A stretch of DNA of 5,586 nucleotides from CAZCBJ01 sp964496705. Its GTDB lineage: Bacteria > Chloroflexota > Anaerolineae > Anaerolineales > Anaerolineaceae. Position 1 is the first letter of the stretch. Every line of letters begins with the position of its first letter. Below the pieces are notes generated by a model that searched no databases, had not been told where the DNA came from, and worked only from the letters and a program-made list of their open reading frames with translations. This document shows positions 1 through 5,586 of this stretch, in pieces. Both the position numbers and the translations under genes were made by a program. The stretch covers positions 1-5,586 of the forward strand of contig CAZCBJ010000244.1 in assembly GCA_964496705.1 (NCBI GenBank), given 5' to 3'.

Positions 1-1093
1 CATCTTTGAACACCACCCCGCGCACGTCCAACTTGGGGGTGATATACCCGCTTTGCATTGCGTAGAGGTCGCCAACAATGGATGGTTCAATGGAGGTGTG
101 TGCCGTCACCATCTCGGCTGCCAGCGCAATCATCTGGTGATAGCGTTCGATATCGTAAGGGTCTTTGGCATAAGAGATCCCGCTCTCAGCGGTGGCCTGC
201 AGGCGCTGCGCCCAGCGCAGCCACTGTGGATTGGGCTGGATCGAAGACTCGGATGGTGCCTGGAACTGGTACAGCTCCGGGCGCAATTCCACGGCCAGGA
301 AATTGGGATGGCCGCGCCGGTCTTGCAATTCGCCCGGCTCCAGGCGCACCACCACCATCGCTTCGTTGTTACCCTCATCCTCGACGAATGCCAGCACCCG
401 CCCCCACGGGTTAATCAGCCCCGCCCAGCCCGGGAAGCGGTTGCCTTTCGGCTCCGCTGGGCTGGGCGGACGGTCGCCGGCGCTGTTGCACACCGCTGCA
501 TAGCAGCCGTTGCTCCAGCAGGTCTTGATGATGGACATGCCGTGGATACTTTCTTTCAAGTACTGGCTGCGCGGGACATTATAATAACCAAACGGCATCA
601 AGAGGATTTCCGCGCCCTTGAAGTGCAGCGTGCGGGTCATCTCGTCAAAAAAAGAATCGCGGCAGATGGTGATGCCCACCCTGGCCTTGCCGATGTCAAA
701 GACCTCAATCGAGCCGCCCAGACCCCAGAACGGCTGCTCCTGGGCGGGCGTGTGAATTTTGCGCTGTTTGCCGATCAGACCGTCCCCGTTAGCCAGGATG
801 TGCGTGCAATAATAGCGGTCGCCCGCGCGCTCCAACATCCCGCAGGCCAGCGTGACCCCGAACTCACCCGCCAGTTGAACCACTTTGGCAGTCAAAGGGC
901 CGGGAATTTCTTCAGCAAACTGGTGCGCCGCCGTATGCTGGATGTAGCCAGTCAGGTTTAACTCGGGAAACACCAACAGCTCAGCCCCCTGCGCCACTGC
1001 CGCGGCTGTCCAGCGGCGCATGTCCGCCAGCGCGAGGTCCGGTTGGGCGAGCAAATTGCGGGTCGAAACTGCGGCAACGCTGATTGTTTGCAT
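1..1093 (-). CDS. Nitrilase-superfamily (carbon-nitrogen) hydrolase fused to a Nudix hydrolase, 3' end outside the window
   Basis: The reading frame starts at ATG 1093-1091 and stays open for 364 codons to the left edge. Residues 1-275 form a carbon-nitrogen hydrolase domain with the full Glu-Lys-Cys triad: E44 in FPELNLTGY, K112 in GKQRKIH and C144 in ITICRD. These enzymes hydrolyse amides or nitriles through the cysteine; the substrate cannot be told from sequence. After a short Pro/Ser/Gln-rich linker (about 276-288), residues 289-364 resemble the helical Nudix_N domain found in front of some Nudix hydrolases: WLRWAQRLQA, then YAKDPYDIERY (308-318), then GYITPKLDVRGVVFKD (349-364), where the Nudix fold begins. 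The Nudix box itself would lie beyond position 1, so pyrophosphatase activity on a nucleoside diphosphate-X substrate is inferred. The start is supported because the usual first beta strand (ISVAAV) follows directly, although no clear Shine-Dalgarno precedes it. A nitrilase domain alone would be about 270-300 aa. The hydrolase call is strong; the fusion partner rests on recalled family features. Confidence 0.88.
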   Translation of the reverse strand, partial: MQTISVAAVSTRNLLAQPDLALADMRRWTAAAVAQGAELLVFPELNLTGYIQHTAAHQFAEEIPGPLTAKVVQLAGEFGVTLACGMLERAGDRYYCTHILANGDGLIGKQRKIHTPAQEQPFWGLGGSIEVFDIGKARVGITICRDSFFDEMTRTLHFKGAEILLMPFGYYNVPRSQYLKESIHGMSIIKTCWSNGCYAAVCNSAGDRPPSPAEPKGNRFPGWAGLINPWGRVLAFVEDEGNNEAMVVVRLEPGELQDRRGHPNFLAVELRPELYQFQAPSESSIQPNPQWLRWAQRLQATAESGISYAKDPYDIERYHQMIALAAEMVTAHTSIEPSIVGDLYAMQSGYITPKLDVRGVVFKD

Positions 1094-1114
1094 GGTGATT
1101 TTCTTGGTTCCGGA

Positions 1115-1136
1115 AATCGAAGGGAATAGTTCGATT
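1115..1136. repeat. Perfect 7-bp inverted repeat, candidate operator of the nitrilase-Nudix gene
   Basis: AATCGAA (1115-1121) and TTCGATT (1130-1136) are exact inverted copies separated by 8 bases. On the minus strand the repeat covers the downstream part of the -10 box (1134-1139) and the expected transcription start near 1127, a usual place for a repressor site. In RNA, most of it would lie around the start point and could form only part of a hairpin, so a protein-binding role is more likely. No regulator is recognised. Confidence 0.45.
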
Positions 1137-1142
1137 ATAGCA
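1134..1142 (-). promoter_or_regulatory. Extended -10 promoter for the leftward nitrilase-Nudix gene
   Basis: Read on the minus strand, 1142-1134 gives TGCTATAAT, an exact TATAAT hexamer with the TGn extension. No good -35 hexamer is seen about 17 bases upstream (AAGTCA at 1162-1157), which is usual for extended -10 promoters. Transcription would begin near 1127 and leave a leader of roughly 34 bases before the ATG at 1093. Confidence 0.6.
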
Positions 1143-1155
1143 CCGCCAAAAAATG

Positions 1156-1184
1156 TTGACTTTCACCCACAACCGCCGTATAAT
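1156..1184 (+). promoter_or_regulatory. Sigma-70 type promoter of valS
   Basis: TTGACT (1156-1161) and TATAAT (1179-1184) are separated by 17 bases, nearly ideal for the housekeeping sigma factor. The expected start near 1191 places the whole T-box leader in the transcript. The -35 box occupies the DNA where the -35 region of the divergent leftward promoter would fall. Confidence 0.85.
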
Positions 1185-1289
1185 CAGGGCAACAATTGCA
1201 TACACCACACGCCAGAAGGAGTACGGCGGGTAAAACGGACAGAGAAGGAAGGCCCAGGCTGAGAGCCTCCACCGCGCAAACCGCCCGAA

Positions 1290-1292
1290 GTC
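1290..1292 (+). promoter_or_regulatory. T-box specifier codon GUC (valine)
   Basis: GTC follows the conserved GAA of the specifier loop (1287-1289) and is followed by a purine, the standard arrangement. It lies on the 3' side of stem I, opposite the AGTA S-turn. GUC is a valine codon, matching the downstream valS, so the leader senses a tRNA-Val with anticodon GAC. Confidence 0.85.
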
Positions 1293-1408
1293 GTCTGACC
1301 CAACTGCCGAAGAAATCCACGCGAGAGTAGAACGGCACGGGTGAGCCCGTTAGCGCGAGGCCTGGATGATGGTCCAGGCGGAGAGCGCCGGAGAGAAACC
1401 GGCGAAGT

Positions 1409-1423
1409 GAGGTGGTACCGCGG
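1409..1423 (+). promoter_or_regulatory. T-box motif (antiterminator, tRNA acceptor-end binding)
   Basis: GAGGTGGTACCGCGG is the conserved T-box sequence. TGGT at 1413-1416 pairs with the 3' ACCA end of uncharged tRNA; its last base T fits the A discriminator usual for tRNA-Val. The 5' side (GAGG) can pair with CCTT at 1432-1435, which is also the 5' arm of the terminator, so the two structures exclude each other. Confidence 0.95.
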
Positions 1424-1430
1424 AAGGCGT

Positions 1431-1464
1431 CCCTTTCGTCCTCAGGATGAAAGGGTTTTTTGTT
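1431..1464 (+). terminator. T-box leader intrinsic terminator
   Basis: CCCTTTCGTCC (1431-1441) and GGATGAAAGGG (1445-1455) form an 11-bp stem with one G-U pair and a TCA loop, followed by a T tract from 1456. It ends transcription before valS unless tRNA-Val binding favours the antiterminator. Confidence 0.93.
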
Positions 1465-1482
1465 TAAATTTTCTTATGTAGC

Positions 1483-1488
1483 GAGGTG
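1483..1488 (+). promoter_or_regulatory. Ribosome binding site of valS
   Basis: GAGGTG ends four bases before the ATG at 1493. It fixes that start, which also lies just after the leader terminator. Confidence 0.8.
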
Positions 1489-1492
1489 AAGC

Positions 1493-4192
1493 ATGTCCGA
1501 AACAACTCTTTCCAAAGCCTATGATTTTTCCGCCACCGAGCAGCGGCTTTACCGCTGGTGGCGGGAGCGGGGCTATTTTCGTCCGACCAACGATCCCAAC
1601 CTGCCCGGGCACGACCCTAGCATCCAGCCCTATGTCATCTCCATCCCGCCGGCCAACGTCACCGGCGAGCTTCACCTGGGGCACGCCATGTACGTCACCA
1701 TGGAAGACCTGATGATCCGCTACCAGCGCATGCGCGGTGTGCCGGCCCTCTGGGTACCGGGCACCGATCATGCCGGCATCGCCACCCAGCTCCAGGTTGA
1801 AAAGGCGTTGGCCATGGAAGGCTTGAAACGCGATCAGTTCAGCCGCGACGAGTTCGTGCAGCGGGTGTGGGATTGGAAAAATAAATACGGCGCGATCATC
1901 ACCCAACAAATCATGCGCCTGGGCGCTTCATGCGACTGGGAACGCGAGCGCTTCACCCTGGATGAAGGCCTGTCGCGCGCCGTGCGCGAGGCTTTCGTGC
2001 GCCTTCATGAAAAAGAGCTGATTTACCGCGGTCCGCGCATGATCAACTGGTCTCCCGGATTGCGCACGGCTGTCTCGGATCTGGAAGTGGAATACTCCGA
2101 AGAACCCGGCACGTTGTATTTTTTCAAATATGTCCTCGCTGACGATCCCAATCAGTATCTCCCGGTCGCCACCACTCGCCCCGAAACCATCCTCGGCGAC
2201 ACGGCCGTGGCCGTTCACCCCGAAGACCCTCGCTACCGGGCGTTCATCGGACGCAACGTGCTGGTGCCGATCCTCGGCCGCGCCATCCCGATCATCGCGG
2301 ATGCATACGTAGACCGCGAGTTCGGCGGCGGCGCGCTCAAGGTCACCCCCGGCCACGATCCGAATGATTATGCCATCGCCCAGCGCCACAACCTGGAAAT
2401 GATCAACATCCTCAACCAGGATGCCACCATTAACGCCAACGGTGGGCCTTATCAGGGCATGGACCGTTTCGAATGTCGCAGGGTTCTCTGGCAGGACATG
2501 CAAGCGGCTGGCCTGGTGATCAAAGAGCAGCCCTACACGCTCAATGTGCCCCGCTCCCAGCGCGGTGGTGAGATCATCGAACCCATGATCTCCACCCAAT
2601 GGTTCGTGGTCATCCAGCCGCTGGCTGAGACTGCGCTGGAAGCTGTTCGCGATGGGCGTATCCGCATCGTGCCGGAACGTTTTACCAAGGTGTACTACAA
2701 CTGGCTGGAAAATATCCAGGATTGGTGCATCAGCCGCCAGTTGTGGTGGGGGCACCGCATCCCGGTGTGGCATTGCCAGGATTGCCGCCGCATGACAGTG
2801 GCGCGCGAGGACCCCACCCATTGCGCCCATTGCGGTTCAACCAGCATCGAGCAGGATGAGGATGTGCTGGACACCTGGTTTTCCTCCGGCTTATGGCCCT
2901 TCTCCACGCTGGGTTGGCCAGATTCCACCCCTGACATGCGCTACTTCTATCCTACTTCGTTGCTCGAAACGGGTTACGACATTCTATTTTTCTGGGTGGC
3001 GCGCATGGTCATGATGGGTGTGGAGTTCACCGGCGAGATTCCTTTCCACACCGTGTATTTACACGGCCTGATTCGCGATGAACACGGCCAGAAGATGAGC
3101 AAGACCAAGGGCAATGTGATCAACCCACTGCTGGCGATGGATCAATACGGCACCGATGCACTGCGTTTCACCCTGTTGGTCGGTTCAACCCCTGGCAACG
3201 ACATGAACCTATCCCTCAAGAAAGTGGAAGCCAACCGCAACTTTGTCAACAAGATCTGGAACGCCGGGCGTTTTGTGATCAACGCATTGGAAAAGGCGCC
3301 GAAAACCGCTCAAGCCTCCACAGAATGGACGCTGGCCGATTCGTGGATCTGGGCGCGTTTGCGCGCGCTGGTGCAGGAGGTCAATCATCTGTTCGAAACC
3401 TACCAGTATGGCGAGGCAGGCCGGCAAATCTATGAGTTCTTCTGGAGCGAATTTGCTGACTGGTATGTGGAAATTGCCAAGCTGCAACTGGCCGAGGGCG
3501 GCGACCGCGCCCACACCACCGCCGCCACACTGGCGCGCGTCCTGGACACCTGCCTGCGTTTCCTGCATCCCTTCACTCCTTTCATCACCGAAGAGCTTTG
3601 GGGGCATCTCAAGGCTGCCGCCCAGGTGTATTCAGATGACTGCGCTCCTAAAGACGGCTGGGAAGAGGCGTTAATTATCGCCCGATGGCCGCAGCCGCAT
3701 CCGGTCGAAGGTTGGGAAGAACAAAAGGTGGCTGATTTCAATCTGGTAATGGACATCATCCGCGCCATCCGCAACCTTCGCGCCGAAAAGAAGGTGCAGG
3801 CAGGCAAGCGCATTACAGCGGTCTTCGCGGCTGGCGAACGACTGGCATTGCTGCAGGAACAAGCCGCCACCTTGGCAGCCCTGGCGCACCTGGATGCCGG
3901 AAAGATGCGCCTGGTCGATGCGTTGACCGATAAACCCGCCCAAGGCAGTGTATCGCTGGTGGTCTCTGGTGTGGAGATATTCTTAACTTTGTCTGAACAG
4001 GCCGAAGACGAAGCCGAGCGCGCCCGTCTGCAAAAGGAGCTGGCGGAGACAGAAGCCCAGATTGAGCGGCTTGAAAAGTTACTGGCTGGCGATTTCGCCG
4101 GTAAAGCTCCGCCTGCTGTGGTGGATAAAGAACGGCAGAAGCTGGCAGGATATCGCGAGACAGCCCAGAAATTGAAATCGCAAATCCGTTAA
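1493..4192 (+). CDS. valS: Valyl-tRNA synthetase (ValRS)
   Basis: Class Ia enzyme that joins valine to tRNA-Val using ATP in the cytoplasm and hydrolyses mischarged Thr-tRNA-Val. At 899 aa it is complete and of normal length. Rossmann catalytic core: the HIGH signature is HLGH (61-64), preceded by PPANVTG; GTDHAGIATQ at 90-99 is characteristic of ValRS; KMSKT is at 534-538. The CP1 editing domain is inserted at roughly 150-400, with TTRPET (227-232) and KVTPGHDPND (283-292), both editing-site signatures. WCISRQLWWGHRIPVW (411-426) leads into four cysteines (428, 431, 444, 447) that look like a zinc ribbon, then DVLDTWFSSGLWPFS (457-471). The anticodon-binding helical domain starts near 600, and a charged coiled-coil arm that contacts tRNA fills about 837-899. 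The gene is monocistronic: its own promoter and T-box leader are upstream and a terminator follows the stop codon. Nothing is missing or interrupted. Confidence 0.99.
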   Translation: MSETTLSKAYDFSATEQRLYRWWRERGYFRPTNDPNLPGHDPSIQPYVISIPPANVTGELHLGHAMYVTMEDLMIRYQRMRGVPALWVPGTDHAGIATQLQVEKALAMEGLKRDQFSRDEFVQRVWDWKNKYGAIITQQIMRLGASCDWERERFTLDEGLSRAVREAFVRLHEKELIYRGPRMINWSPGLRTAVSDLEVEYSEEPGTLYFFKYVLADDPNQYLPVATTRPETILGDTAVAVHPEDPRYRAFIGRNVLVPILGRAIPIIADAYVDREFGGGALKVTPGHDPNDYAIAQRHNLEMINILNQDATINANGGPYQGMDRFECRRVLWQDMQAAGLVIKEQPYTLNVPRSQRGGEIIEPMISTQWFVVIQPLAETALEAVRDGRIRIVPERFTKVYYNWLENIQDWCISRQLWWGHRIPVWHCQDCRRMTVAREDPTHCAHCGSTSIEQDEDVLDTWFSSGLWPFSTLGWPDSTPDMRYFYPTSLLETGYDILFFWVARMVMMGVEFTGEIPFHTVYLHGLIRDEHGQKMSKTKGNVINPLLAMDQYGTDALRFTLLVGSTPGNDMNLSLKKVEANRNFVNKIWNAGRFVINALEKAPKTAQASTEWTLADSWIWARLRALVQEVNHLFETYQYGEAGRQIYEFFWSEFADWYVEIAKLQLAEGGDRAHTTAATLARVLDTCLRFLHPFTPFITEELWGHLKAAAQVYSDDCAPKDGWEEALIIARWPQPHPVEGWEEQKVADFNLVMDIIRAIRNLRAEKKVQAGKRITAVFAAGERLALLQEQAATLAALAHLDAGKMRLVDALTDKPAQGSVSLVVSGVEIFLTLSEQAEDEAERARLQKELAETEAQIERLEKLLAGDFAGKAPPAVVDKERQKLAGYRETAQKLKSQIR

Positions 4193-4205
4193 TGTTTTGC
4201 TTCAT

Positions 4206-4236
4206 AAAAGAGAGCGGACAACCCGCTCTCTTTTTC
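4206..4236 (+). terminator. Intrinsic terminator of valS
   Basis: GAGAGCGG (4210-4217) and CCGCTCTC (4223-4230) form a perfect 8-bp stem with an ACAAC loop, extended by A-T pairs on both sides (AAAA/TTTTT). The T tract 4231-4235 follows directly. It lies 14 bases after the valS stop codon. Confidence 0.93.
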
Positions 4237-4253
4237 TAGCCGAGCTTTCCATA

Positions 4254-4282
4254 TTGCTAAATTCATGCGGTGATGATATATT
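4254..4282 (+). promoter_or_regulatory. Possible sigma-70 promoter of the protease gene
   Basis: TTGCTA (4254-4259) and TATATT (4277-4282) lie 17 bases apart, matching consensus at four and five of six positions. It sits just after the valS terminator in AT-rich DNA and would start RNA near 4289, giving an untranslated leader of about 205 bases. The identification rests only on sequence match and position. Confidence 0.5.
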
Positions 4283-4291
4283 AATTTAGCA
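4255..4291. repeat. Perfect 9-bp inverted repeat around the candidate protease promoter
   Basis: TGCTAAATT (4255-4263) and AATTTAGCA (4283-4291) are exact inverted copies with a 19-base gap. The left arm overlaps the -35 box, the gap holds the -10 box and the right arm covers the expected start point. This layout suits a dimeric regulator or looped repression; no T tract follows, so it is not a terminator. Confidence 0.5.
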
Positions 4292-4494
4292 TGAGAGAAT
4301 GCAGGGACCATTCTCAATCCCAGTTTTGAACGACCGCTATATCATTTTTACGAGGGTTTTTTTTACATTGCCATCCCGCGACCTGCCCAGGTGCAGCGAC
4401 CAGGATAGAAAGGAGCATTTATATAAGCGCGATACTTACCTTTTCAAACCCTGGCGAGCAAATATTTTTTCATTAACTAAATCGGAGGAGTTAT
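4283..4494 (+). other. Untranslated leader region of the protease gene
   Basis: No credible gene is seen here. The stretch holds a 7-bp hairpin, GAGAATG (4295-4301) with CATTCTC (4309-4315) and a 7-base loop, long T runs (about 4358-4365 and 4465-4470), and a short palindrome ACCTGCCCAGGT (4381-4392). I do not recognise any riboswitch class. Whether all of it is transcribed depends on the proposed promoter at 4254-4282. Confidence 0.4.
4484..4490 (+). promoter_or_regulatory. Ribosome binding site of the protease gene
   Basis: GGAGGAG is a strong Shine-Dalgarno sequence ending four bases before ATG 4495, where a signal peptide begins. It decides this start over the in-frame ATG at 4510. Confidence 0.9.
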
Positions 4495-5586
4495 ATGAAA
4501 TTCAAGGTAATGTTTAGAAGCATCACGGCATTGGCTATTGTCGCCATGCTGCTCTCCACCTTCGGTTGGAGCGCGGCCAAGGCGGACGGGCCTTTTCACG
4601 GCGGAAATCCGGTGGTGGAGACTGACGAGCAGAAAGCTCCCCCACCCACGGTGGCTGAACTAAAAGCCAACATCGACAACACCCAACCGGTGCGCGCCAT
4701 CGTTCAGCTCGAATCTCCACCGCTAGCCTTGTACCGCGGCGGCATAGCCGGCCTGAGGCCGACCTCTCCCAAGGTGCGCGGCGAAGACAAACTCAACGCG
4801 ACCTCACCGGAGGCGGTGTCTTACATGGCTTTCCTGGCAAACGAGCAGCAAGCCTTCCGCGATCAACTTGCCAGCGCGATGCCGGACGCCGCCATCGAGC
4901 GCAGTTATATGCTGGCTGTCAATGGCATGGTGGTGAAAACCACGCTGGATAAATTGCCCGCGCTGCGCGAAATTGGCGGTGTGACCAATGTAACTCCAGA
5001 AAAAGAATACACGCTGAATATGGACGCCAGCCTGCCGGTGATTGGTCTCGGCACCGGCACCGTCGGTGATCCTGGCTTCGCTGTGGCAGGTCTGTGGGAT
5101 GCGCTGGGCGGCGTGGCAAATGCCGGTAAGGGCATCAAGATCGCCGACATCGACAGCGGTATCACCCCTGATCATCCCTGTTTCGATGGCACCGGCTACA
5201 CTTACCCGGCCGGATTCCCCAAAGGCGACCTGACGGTCACCAACAAGAAGATCATCGCCGCCTATGGCTTCTTCCGCAAGGACGACCCGCCCTTCTACGG
5301 CGCAACTCCAGTGGATGATCCCGGTTCGGTGCAGGGCGGTCATGGCACTCACACCGCCGGCACGATGGCATGCAATTACGGAACCGTGTCCAACAAGGTT
5401 GACACAATGATCAGCGGCGTGGCGCCCAAAGCGCAACTGATGATCTACCGCGTGTTTTATTACAGCATGTCCGGCAGCCGCTCCGCCTGGACGCCCGAGG
5501 TCATCGCCGCGATTGAGCAGGTGATCAAAGACGGCGCGGATGTGGTCAACAATTCCTGGGGCGGCACCGCGATCAACACGGTCGAT
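4495..5586 (+). CDS. Secreted subtilisin-like serine protease (peptidase S8), 3' end outside the window
   Basis: An exported endopeptidase of the subtilase family; 364 codons are visible. Residues 1-30 are a signal peptide: basic start (MKFKVMFR), hydrophobic core about 9-24 and a likely cleavage after A30 (motif AKA, then DG). Residues about 65-176 look like an inhibitor I9-type propeptide, with VRAIVQLE near 66 and LAVNGMVVKTT (140-150) followed by a REIGGVTNVTPEKEY segment, as in proteins that fold with help of a removable proregion. The protease domain shows the catalytic aspartate D220 in IADIDSGI and the histidine H283 in GGHGTHTAGT, then SGVAPKAQLMIYRV (307-320) and VVNNSWGG (350-357). 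The oxyanion-hole Asn and the catalytic Ser (GTSMA-type motif) lie past the right edge, as would any C-terminal or cell-wall domains. The Asp-His spacing of 63 residues is longer than in small subtilisins and resembles large multidomain subtilases. It probably acts outside the cell in protein breakdown; the target is unknown. Confidence 0.96.
   Translation, partial: MKFKVMFRSITALAIVAMLLSTFGWSAAKADGPFHGGNPVVETDEQKAPPPTVAELKANIDNTQPVRAIVQLESPPLALYRGGIAGLRPTSPKVRGEDKLNATSPEAVSYMAFLANEQQAFRDQLASAMPDAAIERSYMLAVNGMVVKTTLDKLPALREIGGVTNVTPEKEYTLNMDASLPVIGLGTGTVGDPGFAVAGLWDALGGVANAGKGIKIADIDSGITPDHPCFDGTGYTYPAGFPKGDLTVTNKKIIAAYGFFRKDDPPFYGATPVDDPGSVQGGHGTHTAGTMACNYGTVSNKVDTMISGVAPKAQLMIYRVFYYSMSGSRSAWTPEVIAAIEQVIKDGADVVNNSWGGTAINTVD

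Larger units (their letters stand above)
1191..1461 (+). promoter_or_regulatory. T-box riboswitch (valine tRNA-sensing leader) of valS
   Basis: This leader binds a tRNA and reads its charging state: uncharged tRNA-Val stabilises an antiterminator and lets transcription proceed into valS, while charged tRNA leaves the terminator to form. Visible parts in order: stem I base CAGA (1213-1216) with TCTG (1294-1297); the AGTA S-turn (1220-1223) opposite the specifier loop; helix GGCGG (1225-1229) with CCGCC (1281-1285); the distal AGAGAAGG and GGCTGAGAG segments (about 1241-1266) typical of the stem I tip; the stem II element GAGAGTAGAACG (1323-1334), closed by CGCG 1320-1323 with CGCG 1354-1357; ACGGG/CCCGT (1337-1350); a GCCTGGA/TCCAGGC hairpin (1360-1379); stem III CGCCGG/CCGGCG (1386-1404); the T-box motif; and the terminator. 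Pairings were made by eye and helix boundaries are approximate, but the element as a whole is unmistakable. Confidence 0.95.

Noticed and set aside
53..961. Long plus-strand open frame of 302 codons opposite the nitrilase-Nudix gene
   Set aside because: It lies wholly antisense to a frame with clear catalytic motifs, its translation resembles no family, and GC-rich codon use explains the absence of stops.
1020..1262. 80-codon plus-strand frame across the nitrilase start and the T-box leader
   Set aside because: It overlaps the start of the divergent gene, both promoters and stem I of the riboswitch, and shows no protein-like features.
1928..2830. 300-codon minus-strand open frame within valS
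   Set aside because: It is antisense to the ValRS editing and catalytic domains and has the composition of a reverse-strand shadow; no ribosome binding site or family likeness is seen.
4295..4315. Hairpin GAGAATG/CATTCTC as a second terminator
   Set aside because: The stem is short and AT-rich and no T tract follows; the valS terminator at 4206-4236 is sufficient.
4409..4424. Shine-Dalgarno-like AAAGGAG that might start a small leader peptide
   Set aside because: No ATG, GTG or TTG lies at a suitable distance downstream; only an ATT start could be proposed, which is too rare to support.
4299..4517. 72-codon plus-strand frame in the valS-protease intergenic region
   Set aside because: It has no good ribosome binding site, runs over the Shine-Dalgarno and start of the protease gene in another frame, and looks like no known peptide.
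4804..5436. 210-codon minus-strand open frame within the protease gene
   Set aside because: The opposite strand encodes the proregion and the Asp and His motifs of a subtilase, so this frame is a shadow.

Overview
The window most likely comes from a bacterium of the Chloroflexota, perhaps Anaerolineae. It carries a textbook T-box riboswitch in front of valS. T-boxes are known mainly from Firmicutes, Actinobacteria and Chloroflexi. The coding DNA is GC-rich while the regulatory DNA is AT-rich, and the exported protease suits that lineage. This is inference, not proof; a Firmicute or a related thermophile is not excluded.

Layout. (1) Positions 1-1093, minus strand: the first 364 codons of a gene that runs off the left edge. 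It begins with a complete carbon-nitrogen hydrolase (nitrilase-type) domain and continues in frame into what I recognise as the N-terminal helical domain of a Nudix hydrolase. The encoded protein therefore looks like a nitrilase-Nudix fusion whose catalytic Nudix box lies outside the window. (2) Positions 1094-1492: a divergent regulatory region. It has an extended -10 promoter for the leftward gene, an inverted repeat over that promoter, a near-consensus sigma-70 promoter for the rightward gene, and a T-box leader of about 270 nt with a GUC (valine) specifier, a T-box motif and an intrinsic terminator. (3) Positions 1493-4192: valS, a complete valyl-tRNA synthetase of 899 aa, followed by a strong terminator. 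(4) Positions 4236-4494: an AT-rich intergenic region with a possible promoter embedded in an inverted repeat, a second hairpin and a long untranslated leader. (5) Positions 4495-5586: the first 364 codons of a secreted subtilisin-like protease, with signal peptide, inhibitor-type propeptide and the Asp and His of the catalytic triad; it is cut by the right edge before the catalytic Ser.

The three genes are separate transcription units. valS is tuned by uncharged valine tRNA through the T-box. The fusion gene is transcribed away from it, with promoter elements that share DNA. The protease stands alone behind the valS terminator. Nothing here forms a multi-gene novel system; the item most worth following up is the nitrilase-Nudix fusion and its candidate operator.
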